Part shown: piece by piece, positions 44,660 through 52,501 of the stretch
Position numbering within the stretch: the first letter of the stretch is position 1
How the letters are laid out: every line of letters begins with the position of its first letter
NCBI GenBank assembly: GCA_963828385.1
Contig: CAWHEF010000002.1
Location: 868,001 to 932,000 of the forward strand
Direction of reading: 5' to 3'
Length of the DNA: 64,000 nt
Origin: Bog-756 sp963828385
GTDB taxonomy: Bacteria > Actinomycetota > Acidimicrobiia > Acidimicrobiales > RAAP-2
The notes under the pieces: generated by a model
Seen by the model: the letters and a program-made list of their open reading frames with translations, nothing else
What the model was told of the DNA's origin: nothing
The model's database searches: none
Program-made: the position numbers and the translations under genes

Positions 44660-45300
44660 CAGTAGGAGCGCTTCACGTGTGCCCATACTTTGATAAATTG
44701 TCCAAGCCGATCACGTGATGACCCCGATCGAGGAGCTCCTTGATCACATACCCGGCGATGAAGCCAGCCGAGCCGGTTACGAGCACCGTACTCACCGGGT
44801 ACCGATCCGATCCCCGATGCCGCGTATATCGTCGATTGGTAAGCGTGGGCCGAACGCGAAACCACCACCAGCGCAGGTAGTGGGGCACCCATCGTGCGAG
44901 TTTGAAGTTTGATATCCCAGCGTGGCGCTCGAGCCAGATCGTCGGAACCTCGGCAACGGGCAGCCTCGCTCGTCGGGCTTTCGCGAACAAGCTCGATGCC
45001 GATCTCGAATCCGGCGCTGGAGGAGATCCCAACTCGGCGAATGAAATCAGGTTCATATGCTTTGAACGAGTTCGTGGCGTCGCGAGTCCCAACGTGAGCG
45101 AGCATCCAGAGCGACAGGCCCGCCGTACGAGATGACAGCCCCTTCAGAAAGGGGTCCGCCTACCTGCTGGCCGCCTCGTGAGTACCTCGATGCTGCTGCT
45201 ATGACTACTCCTCGTTCGACGAGGCGCACGAGTTGGTCTATCTGCTGGGGGTCGTCGCATCCGTTTGCCATCGTGACCACCACCACATTTGCGGCACTTC
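44660..45300 (-). pseudogene. Broken partial copy of the GT2-epimerase junction (paralog of 21366-21995)
   Basis: The minus strand encodes, in pieces of different frames, VVVVTMANGCDDPQQIDQLV, SRYSRGGQQVGGP, GTRDATNSFKAYEPDFI, SSSAGFEIGIELV, KARRARLPVAEVPTIWLERH and SNFKLARWVPHYLRWW, then STVLVTGSAGFIAGYVIKEL and GLDNLSKYG before a stop at 44673. These match the C-terminal two-thirds of the GT2 at 21120 and the first 45 residues of the epimerase at 21863, in the same order. It has several frameshifts and neither gene is complete. One edge abuts the IS3 element, the other the ISL3 remnant. Confidence 0.85.
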
Positions 45301-45369
45301 GCGTTGAACTGGGGAGCTTGACGTAGGAAGGGGTCCACTAACGCGGCCAGAGGTCCCGCAATCGTTGCT

Positions 45370-45810
45370 GTGTTCCACGACAGCGACGACAAGGAGACCT
45401 CTGACATGGACGACGCTACCGGGCTCGCCGAGGCACTGTTGGGATTGGACGGCTTTCGGGTCCTCGAGGTGTGCGAGGCCTGCTCCGAAGTGGTGGTGAC
45501 GGTGGAGACGACGCCCGATGTCGTGGGTTGCGCGGACGTGCGGCGTGCGGGCCGAGGCCCAGGACCGCCTGCGTGTCGACATCCGTGACCTTCCCTTCAG
45601 TGGACGCCCGGTGCGCCTCGTGTGGATGAAGCGACGGTGGCGGTGTGCCGACCTTGACTGTCCGGCCAAGACCTGGACCGAGGAGAGCGAGCACGTCGCC
45701 CCTCGGTCCGTCCTCACCTTGCGAGCTGGCGGCGAGGCCACGCGTCAGGTGGGTGAGCTCGCCATGACGGTCGCTGTGGTCGCCCGGGAGCTCGGGGTGT
45801 GCTGGTGGAC
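45370..45810 (+). pseudogene. ISL3-family transposase N-terminal fragment
   Basis: The frame from 45370 gives TGLAEALLGLDGFRVLEV and a C-x-x-C zinc-finger start; after an extra base near 45537 it continues as CGVRAEAQDRLRVDIRDLPF, SGRPVRLVWMKRRWRC and WTEESEHVAPRSVLT, the N-terminal zinc and HTH domains of ISL3 transposases. Similarity stops at about ELGVCWWTV (45810); the DDE domain is absent. Confidence 0.75.
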
Positions 45811-45897
45811 GGTTCCTCCTGGGCTGCTCGGTTGCGTTCCTTGCAGTCCGCGGAGGATGGCCAGCACTGACGATCATGTGGTGGACCGTCGGCTCGC

Positions 45898-45970
45898 CGA
45901 CCGACACATCAGGTCGTACGGGGCTCCGACATATCAGCCCGTACGAACTCCGACATCAGAGGTTGTACAC
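45898..45970 (+). repeat. Three imperfect 24-25 base direct repeats
   Basis: Units with the form CTCCGACATxTCAGxxCGTACGxx follow each other at about 45898-45922, 45923-45946 and 45947-45970. On the minus strand each begins TGTCGGAG. Such serial sites at an element end are transposase-binding repeats, as in IS21-type elements; the element itself is not identifiable. They sit between the ISL3 and IS256 remnants. Confidence 0.55.
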
Positions 45971-46610
45971 CGACGGAGAGCCATGACGCCTGGTCCGGCT
46001 TCCTCTCCGACGTCGAAGGCCGCGGCCTCACCCCGCCGTTGCTGGTGATCTCCGACGGGGCACCGGGACTGATCGTGGCGGCCGAGCAGGTTCTGGCGAA
46101 GAGCCTCCGACAACGGTGTCTGATCCCCCGGGCGAGGAACGTGCTCGCCAAGGTGCCTAAGGCAGCCCAGGCCGAGGTGAAGGCGGAGTACTGGAAGATC
46201 TTCGACGACATCGATGTCGAAGCGGGCCAGGCCGCCGTCGACGTCGTGCGCGGACGGATCCGTGCCTTCGAAAAGCGCTATGGCACCACCTATCCAGCGG
46301 CCGTCAGATGCTTGACCACCGACGTCGCCAGCCTGACCGTGTACCTCCGGTTCCCGAAAGAGCATTGGAAGCGCATGCGCCACTCGAATTTCATAGAGCG
46401 CACCGTCGGGGAGACTCGACGTCGGGCGAAGGTCATCGGACGGCTCCCCGGTGAGCGCAGTTGCCTCTCGCTCGTCTGGGCCGTCCTGGATCGGGCCTCG
46501 AAGGGCTGGCGGGCCTCAAGCACACCCCAGCGACCATGAGGCTGCTCGCCGATCTCCGACGACAGCTCCTCGAGCCTCCGCGACCGATCACTTCACCCAA
46601 CGACGACGAA
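45971..46610 (+). pseudogene. IS256-family (mutator) transposase C-terminal fragment
   Basis: The frame contains ESHDAWSGFLSDVEGRGL, LLVISDGAPGLIVAAEQVL, RARNVLAKVPKAAQAEVK, WKRMRHSNFIERTVGETRRR and AKVIGRLPGERSC, diagnostic of the second half of IS256 transposases. The N-terminal half with the first catalytic aspartate is missing. One base is missing near 46510, after which GLKHTPATMRLLADLRRQL continues in another frame. TTTTACACCGTCAGCGGGAC at 46678-46697 is a plausible right end of the element. Confidence 0.75.
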
Positions 46611-46734
46611 GGGAAGGAGGCCGAGACCGTCACAGCCGTCGCCCAACCTCATCAACCAGGAGCCCGCGCCCGCCAGCTTTTACACCGTCAGCGGGACGCC
46701 ACCGACGGATGGCTGCTGATCCTTCGTGTCCCTG

Positions 46735-47499
46735 TCACGGCCGTCGATAACCCGCGGCCTCGGCCACGACCACATGCTGGCCGCCGAAGGGAACGTGCCG
46801 GAGCCATCCGTCAACGGTTGAGCCGATGCGACCCCCGAACGGCGTGAATAGGTAGTACTGGTAGCCGAGCACGCGGCTGCCCGAGCCTTCGAACAGCCTC
46901 TTCACCTCACGTACGGAGAGGAGGACTACCCCTGTGTCCAGTTCGCATGAGTTCACTGCTCGGCGGGTGAGTGGATTTGCGGGATTGTGCTCGAACACGG
47001 CAACGATGCCACCGGGCCGCGTCACTCGATTCAGCTCGTCGGCGAGGAGTCGTCGGTTGCGGGTCGGTACGTGATGGAAGACGCAAACGGCAATCGTGAT
47101 GTCGAACGAGCCCTCCGGGAATGGCAGCGTCTTGCCGTCGTATCTCTCGAATCGCCCCCCGGGAACAGTTTGGCGGGCGGCAGCGAGCATCTCCTCAGAC
47201 ACATCGACTCCTCGCAACTCTTTGACCTGCCCTGCGAGATGGCGAGCGGTCGTTCCGGTCCCGCAGCCCACATCGAGCAGGGCAGCATGGCTCAATTCGA
47301 GACCGTGAGCGTTGCAAAGGAGTCGTAGGAGCCGGACCTTACGTTCAGCGAAGAACGAAGCGTCGCGTCCGGTGAAGGAGACGGATCGGTCAACCGCATC
47401 TTCGTACCCGGGGGCGAAACGGTCGAAGACCTCCTGGTTGGGACCTACGTCATCCGGACGGATTCTACGACCGGCGATCGAACTGCGGGCCCGTGTCAT
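46735..47499 (-). CDS. Class I SAM-dependent methyltransferase
   Basis: 254 residues, ATG 47499. The SAM motif is LLDVGCGTGTTARHLA near residue 75, with RGVDVSEEMLAAA, LPFPEGSFDITIAVCVFHHV and a conserved R-x-T-R-P-G-G-I. Substrate unknown; the next gene in the same direction is a GT2 only six bases away (47506), so it probably acts in glycan or polyprenol chemistry. A TAGAGT box lies exactly 8 bases before the ATG. The IS graveyard begins 30 bases beyond its stop. Confidence 0.87.
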   Translation of the reverse strand: MTRARSSIAGRRIRPDDVGPNQEVFDRFAPGYEDAVDRSVSFTGRDASFFAERKVRLLRLLCNAHGLELSHAALLDVGCGTGTTARHLAGQVKELRGVDVSEEMLAAARQTVPGGRFERYDGKTLPFPEGSFDITIAVCVFHHVPTRNRRLLADELNRVTRPGGIVAVFEHNPANPLTRRAVNSCELDTGVVLLSVREVKRLFEGSGSRVLGYQYYLFTPFGGRIGSTVDGWLRHVPFGGQHVVVAEAAGYRRP

Positions 47500-47505
47500 G
47501 GCTCG

Positions 47506-48312
47506 TCACTCTAGCCGACCGGCTCGGCGTTGGACCGTGCTCGATGCGACAATCGGAATCGTCTCGAGGACTCGGGTCCCTGCGCAACTATCTGGCGCGC
47601 TGTTCGGACCCCGATCTCGCACGAGCCTCCAAATGCCCCGAAGGTCATCGATGGCGGTTGTCACGATGCGGACCCGAGAATCGTCGTCCTCCACCCAGCG
47701 CACCGGCACCTCATTGATCCGGTGCCCGCTCCGCCAAGCGAGAACCAGAAGCTCGGTGTCGAAGAACCAGTCGTCATCGTGCACGAGCGGCACGATGGCT
47801 TGCGCCACCTGTCGGTTGATCGCCTTGAATCCGCATTGAGCGTCCCGCACGGGGAAGCGCAACATGGCGCGAGCAATAAGATTGTAGACGTGCGAGATGA
47901 TCTCCCGGCGGGTGCTGCGCGTCACGTCTGAGCCGGACAGCAACCTCGAGCCAATCGAGACGTCTGCGGTTCCGACGGCGATCGGGTCAAGCAGGGGTCC
48001 TAGTGCGTCAAGTTCAGTGGAGAGGTCGATATCCATATAGGCCAAGATGTCTGCCGTACTGGATGTCCATGCCGCTTTTAGAGCACCACCCCTGCCCCGC
48101 TTCCCAAGTCGGAGGGCCCGGACGTTCGGTTGTGACTGAGCAACTCGAGCGGCAATGGACCACGAATCGTCCGTGCTGCCGTTGTCCACAATGGAGAGAT
48201 GCCAGTCATACCGGCCCCAGGCACGCAGCCAGGCGACGAGGGCGTTTACATTCTCCTCGAGGCTCTCCGCCTCGTTCAAGACTGGTAGCGCGATGTCGAC
48301 AGCCGTCCGCAC
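47506..48312 (-). CDS. Family 2 glycosyltransferase, polyprenyl-phosphate sugar synthase type
   Basis: 268 residues, DPM1/CsbB-like: IALPVLNEAESL, LSIVDNGSTDDSW, GKRGRGGALKAAW, the metal-binding YMDIDLSTELDAL and RDAQCGFKAINR. It lacks the C-terminal membrane spans of CsbB/ArnC. It would make polyprenyl-phosphate sugar donors for the GT-C and YfhO proteins encoded upstream on the same strand (inference). GTG 48312 has a ribosome site AAGGGGGA. Confidence 0.86.
   Translation of the reverse strand: MRTAVDIALPVLNEAESLEENVNALVAWLRAWGRYDWHLSIVDNGSTDDSWSIAARVAQSQPNVRALRLGKRGRGGALKAAWTSSTADILAYMDIDLSTELDALGPLLDPIAVGTADVSIGSRLLSGSDVTRSTRREIISHVYNLIARAMLRFPVRDAQCGFKAINRQVAQAIVPLVHDDDWFFDTELLVLAWRSGHRINEVPVRWVEDDDSRVRIVTTAIDDLRGIWRLVRDRGPNSAPDSCAGTRVLETIPIVASSTVQRRAGRLE
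47508..47513 (-). promoter_or_regulatory. -10 box TAGAGT, 8 bases before ATG 47499
   Basis: Minus-strand TAGAGT eight bases before the methyltransferase ATG, located inside the end of the GT2 gene; internal leaderless promoter. Confidence 0.45.
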
Positions 48313-48472
48313 GGGTCCCCCTTGACCGTTGCCCCTCGCTCAGCGTCACCGACCCGACTCTCGGGCCTCGGGCCGGACGAGGGGAAGCGTACTCCCTTTG
48401 TTCGCAACTGCCATGGGTGGATGAGGTGCCTCCACCGATGTACCTTCACGGGGCGTGTAGTCCGCAAGGCAT

Positions 48473-50656
48473 TCAGTGCGACATCGACGCTGAAACTCCG
48501 GTCCCCGCAGGTCCGCACTGGCTCGGGCTGAGACGTCCGTCGATCCGGAAGAGCGACAGACCGACATACCCGTTGATCTGTTGGCTGGGCGGTATCGACA
48601 GAACTTCACGGCGGATGAGTGTCGCGGCAGGATCAGTGCCTGTCCAAAGCGTGAAGTTCTGGGGAGGGTCGAAGGCGCGTTGTCGTTCGCTGACAATTCC
48701 GTTTGAGGTGACAACGTACTGAAACCGTCCTCGGTCCAGGGCTTGCCGCCAGTGAGCGCAGGTCGTGATCAGGCCACGCCCATCATGGGGTTCAGATTGC
48801 GCGACGTACTGTACGTAATTGGTCAGATCCCCGCCGTAGAGGCCATATTGCAGCTGAGTTAATGGACCCGCCACTGCGATGCGTGCGTTGCTGATCTGCC
48901 GGGCCCACGACAATAGAATTCCGGAACTCGCGTGAAGGTAGCGGTTGCGCAGATAGAACTGTTCGAGCGCGAATCCGGATGCGACGAGGATGAGCGTCGC
49001 GAGGACGATGGCTCCGGCCGGTCGACCGCCGCGGCCGGTTCGTCGTAAGGCGAGAACGACGAGAGCTGTACCAAGCGTCGCGAACCCGAGGAGCAGACCG
49101 ATGAGTGAGTCGATTCCACCAACGGGACTTGTGAACCGTTGAGCGAGGACGTTGATAGGCCAGATGCTTCCATCGAACTGCGTCGCCAGGATGATGGCGC
49201 CGTAGGCACCGAGGACCCACTTCGCTCGCTGGGCTCGCAACGCAGGCACGAGAGGGAGCACCACCAACCCGAGCGCGACGGCTGGGTCTGCATAGCGGAC
49301 ATTGTCTACGAAGAAGACCGGTGCTCCGAGGATCGTGAGGTACTGGGGGGTGACCAGGAATATGGCTGCTGTGGCGATTCCGGAACATGCGATGAGCCGA
49401 ATGATGCCGCTTCCACCTGCTGAAGCTCCCAGGACGAGGCCGACGAGGGCGAGCCCAAGCAGTGCCCACCAAGCCGGTCCGAAAGAGAGCCGGAGACCGG
49501 GAAGAAAATACGTTCGCCAGGCCTCCCCGTTCATAAGGAAATGAGCGACCGTGGACGTCGTCGAATTGACGTGTGTGCTTGGCAGCGAGAGAGGGCCGAG
49601 TGCCAGTCGTAGCGTCGGCAACGGATTGCCGACGGCGACCAGGTTGCGCAGATACCAGAATCCTCCGGTGATGGCGACGAGGGCAAGCCACTGAATGCCG
49701 ATTGAGACGCGCCTCCCACGTCGGGCGATCAACCAAACACCTATCGTGAACGCTGCGATCGGCGCGATGAAGGTGAACTTCGTGCCGAGAGCAAGCCCAG
49801 CTGCCAGGGCGGCCACGCGCAGGCCGGCCATTTCGTTCGTCCGGCCTCTGGCGGCGCTCGCAACAAGTAACGCGCAGCACGCGAGCACCAGGGCGAGGCC
49901 GACGATGTCGTCGTAGGCTCCTCCAGGCTGAGTGCCGACGAAGCCGGGCGTGACGAGCACGACGGCAACGCCAGTAAGGGTCATGGGTGCCATATTGAAT
50001 GGCCGGCCGATGCACCACCCTGCAAGCAGGGCGACTCCGAACCATCCGAAGTTGATCAACGGTGAAAGGAAGTCGTTACCCAAGAACAGGATACCGAGCG
50101 AATGAAACAATTCGGAAGTTGCTGGAAAGAAGACGGTAACCGGGTCGGAGTCGAAGTAGTGGAGCGGCGTAACTGAGCTCTGTTGGACGAAGCGAGCGGC
50201 ATAGGGCATGTGGTACCAGAGGGTGTCGACACTCGTCATGCCGTGGTGTAGCGCTGCGACTGTGCGGGTACCCCAATCGGCGACGACAGCGCTCACGGCG
50301 ATCAGCGCGACGAACATCGACCCACTCCCTGGCGGAGTCGAATGACGTTCGAATGGCGACTCGGTGGTGCAAGCCTGCGACGGTCTCCGATACAAGTGCC
50401 GGGCGGCGTACCACCCCCCTATGCCGGTCACGGCCATCGCTGGGACAACTCCTGCGAGCCGGAACAAACGGATCGATCCGACGATCTCGACGACGCAGAC
50501 GATGGCGCTCGCGCCGATCACGATCTCGGTCAATCTCGCCATGGCCCCGTCGATGCCTGGTAGCAATCGAGCGCGCCAAACGGAAGCGGCCATGCCGACG
50601 GGGACGAACGCGACCCCGGCCAGCAGTAGGCCGAGCAGATATCTACCAAGTGTCAC
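48473..50656 (-). CDS. Large multi-pass membrane protein, GT-C/GT39-like
   Basis: 727 residues with about twelve or more membrane spans and a C-terminal extracytoplasmic domain. After the early spans lies MTSVDTLWYHMPYAARFVQQ and then PLHYFDSDPVTVFFPATSEL, the D-x-x-W-Y-H-x-P pattern found in actinobacterial PMT-like/GT39 glycosyltransferases. Predicted to transfer sugar from a polyprenyl-phosphate donor outside the membrane. GTG 50656. 96 bases separate it from the gene before it and 160 from the GT2 after it; same strand. Confidence 0.75.
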   Translation of the reverse strand: MTLGRYLLGLLLAGVAFVPVGMAASVWRARLLPGIDGAMARLTEIVIGASAIVCVVEIVGSIRLFRLAGVVPAMAVTGIGGWYAARHLYRRPSQACTTESPFERHSTPPGSGSMFVALIAVSAVVADWGTRTVAALHHGMTSVDTLWYHMPYAARFVQQSSVTPLHYFDSDPVTVFFPATSELFHSLGILFLGNDFLSPLINFGWFGVALLAGWCIGRPFNMAPMTLTGVAVVLVTPGFVGTQPGGAYDDIVGLALVLACCALLVASAARGRTNEMAGLRVAALAAGLALGTKFTFIAPIAAFTIGVWLIARRGRRVSIGIQWLALVAITGGFWYLRNLVAVGNPLPTLRLALGPLSLPSTHVNSTTSTVAHFLMNGEAWRTYFLPGLRLSFGPAWWALLGLALVGLVLGASAGGSGIIRLIACSGIATAAIFLVTPQYLTILGAPVFFVDNVRYADPAVALGLVVLPLVPALRAQRAKWVLGAYGAIILATQFDGSIWPINVLAQRFTSPVGGIDSLIGLLLGFATLGTALVVLALRRTGRGGRPAGAIVLATLILVASGFALEQFYLRNRYLHASSGILLSWARQISNARIAVAGPLTQLQYGLYGGDLTNYVQYVAQSEPHDGRGLITTCAHWRQALDRGRFQYVVTSNGIVSERQRAFDPPQNFTLWTGTDPAATLIRREVLSIPPSQQINGYVGLSLFRIDGRLSPSQCGPAGTGVSASMSH

Positions 50657-50752
50657 GACGTCCCATTCCTGTCACGCGGACTGCCGACGAGCCCAGCAGG
50701 ATGCGGGCGACCGAGGTGCGGGGAACAAAACGGAGCCCGGCCTCGCTGCAAC

Positions 50753-52501
50753 TCACCAGCCAGGTCGGACGGTGTACAACGTAGCGCATCCAACGTTCCG
50801 CACTGTCGCCAAGGCGGGACCGAGGAGACCTCGGAGGTCTATGCGATGAGCGCAGTCGGATAGGAGAAACCGAGCGTCGCTGGACCTCACCAACCCCCGG
50901 GCAGCGGTTCGATCGAGTGTGCCGGAGAAGAGCTCGCCGGCCAGAACGGTCCGACGGTCGAAGTGGGGGGTCCAGGACCGAATCCCGACCCACGTCTGCC
51001 GCCCCGTCTCTGCTGGGATCGTCTGACCTAAGTAGACCGGCGCGAGGACTGACCCCGGCAAGGGGTTGTGCCGAAGGTCGCCAAGTGCTTCTTGCTCGGA
51101 GGCTGTGATGAAGAATGGTTGTTGGGCTCCGAACACCGGATTGCCCAACGCAGTGGCGCTGTCGAGCTCGTGGACGCCGGCAGGGAGGATCATCACGCCC
51201 ACGGCAACGATTGCCAGCGCAGGCCGAAGCACTCGCATAGATCTGGACAGCCGGCCCGTTCGAAGTCGGCGTGCTCCGGTGACTGCAAGGACGGCGACAG
51301 GGATGCTGAGTCCTTGTAATGAGTGGAGAGGGAAGGTGCCTACATGGCTGATGCTGATGAGCGCATAGATGAAGATCGCAACGATCGGCCACATTCGCAG
51401 CGCGACGTCTTGAAAATCCACCGATGGTTGGAGGTAGGCAAGAACTCCGAAGATGCTGAGCGGCGCCATGATCACGACCAACGGCAGCCAGGGGAACGTG
51501 ACAAGGTTGACGTGCCCGGAGAGAGCCCATGTCGGGTCGAACCGGCTCAATAAGGAATAGTAGGCGAGTGGGGCGGCTGTTGCCCCGCATGTGACGACAA
51601 GGAGGTCGGGTAGAAACCTTCTGTGACGATGCCATAGGAACATCTCTGAAACGAACAGCGCAGCCAGAAGTGTCGCACCTTGCCATGGCTGGAGCCACGC
51701 ACAGATCAAGCCGCCCAATGGTGCCCAGGGGCGGATCCGACCCGTTTCGCGATCGCGGCCGTAGGCAAGAAGGACCAGTGGTATTGCAGCCACAGAAAGG
51801 GCGGTGAACGGGTAGCCCCAAAGGTATAGGCCTGGCCACATCTCCGTTCCGATGGCTTGCAGGGCAAGCCGATCACCGACACTCAGCCAATTGGCGTCGG
51901 ACAGCAGTGACAGAGGGGAGAGATAGAACAGTGCCAGCACCAGCGCGGCCCGGCGAGCAGCGATTCCGAGCACCAGGCGGCGGACGTAGAAGCGGACCGC
52001 AGCGAACAGTACGATCACGGCGACGGGCTTCCAGACCAGATATGCCGCCGAGGAGGACAAGCCCAAGCGCACGAGCCCGCCAGAGATAGCCAAACCGGGA
52101 TGAAGATAGTAACCGGTGGTGCCGATGCTCTGGAACGGGTTCCCGATCAGAAGGTGGTGCGCCGCGTCATTGATCCACCCGAGATACTGCATCTGGTCCC
52201 CAATGAACGGTCCGTCAGTACCCGTCCAGATGCGATTGGGTCGAGATTCGCTAGCGAGCCAGATGAGTAACCACAGCGAAAGGCCGCTGAACACCAGCAA
52301 TGTGATGAAATCGAAGCGGTCGATCCGCCAGGGGTGGTCCTGCTCTCGTCCCGCTTCAGGTGTACCGGCACCTTCGAACCGCGCCGGAGTCCCCTCGGTG
52401 AGGTCGCTGCAGTCCCTCGACCGGAGGGAGACCGAACTCGTTTGAACGGGACGAGCCCGGTGAGGATCCGCCATAGCCTGTCGCTGCAGGTCAGGCATCA
52501 T
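50753..52501 (-). CDS. Large multi-pass membrane protein, GT-C-like
   Basis: 582 residues from ATG 52501, which overlaps the stop of the YfhO gene (ATGATG around TGA). About ten membrane spans; the first large loop holds GTDGPFIGDQMQYLGWINDA with the acidic residues expected in GT-C enzymes. The C-terminal part is extracytoplasmic with TPHFDRRTVLAGELFSGTLD. Forms one operon with the YfhO paralogs. Sugar unknown. Confidence 0.73.
   Translation of the reverse strand: MMPDLQRQAMADPHRARPVQTSSVSLRSRDCSDLTEGTPARFEGAGTPEAGREQDHPWRIDRFDFITLLVFSGLSLWLLIWLASESRPNRIWTGTDGPFIGDQMQYLGWINDAAHHLLIGNPFQSIGTTGYYLHPGLAISGGLVRLGLSSSAAYLVWKPVAVIVLFAAVRFYVRRLVLGIAARRAALVLALFYLSPLSLLSDANWLSVGDRLALQAIGTEMWPGLYLWGYPFTALSVAAIPLVLLAYGRDRETGRIRPWAPLGGLICAWLQPWQGATLLAALFVSEMFLWHRHRRFLPDLLVVTCGATAAPLAYYSLLSRFDPTWALSGHVNLVTFPWLPLVVIMAPLSIFGVLAYLQPSVDFQDVALRMWPIVAIFIYALISISHVGTFPLHSLQGLSIPVAVLAVTGARRLRTGRLSRSMRVLRPALAIVAVGVMILPAGVHELDSATALGNPVFGAQQPFFITASEQEALGDLRHNPLPGSVLAPVYLGQTIPAETGRQTWVGIRSWTPHFDRRTVLAGELFSGTLDRTAARGLVRSSDARFLLSDCAHRIDLRGLLGPALATVRNVGCATLYTVRPGW

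Noticed and set aside
45898..45970. Three repeats considered as a CRISPR array
   Set aside because: No spacers between units, no cas genes; units directly abut.
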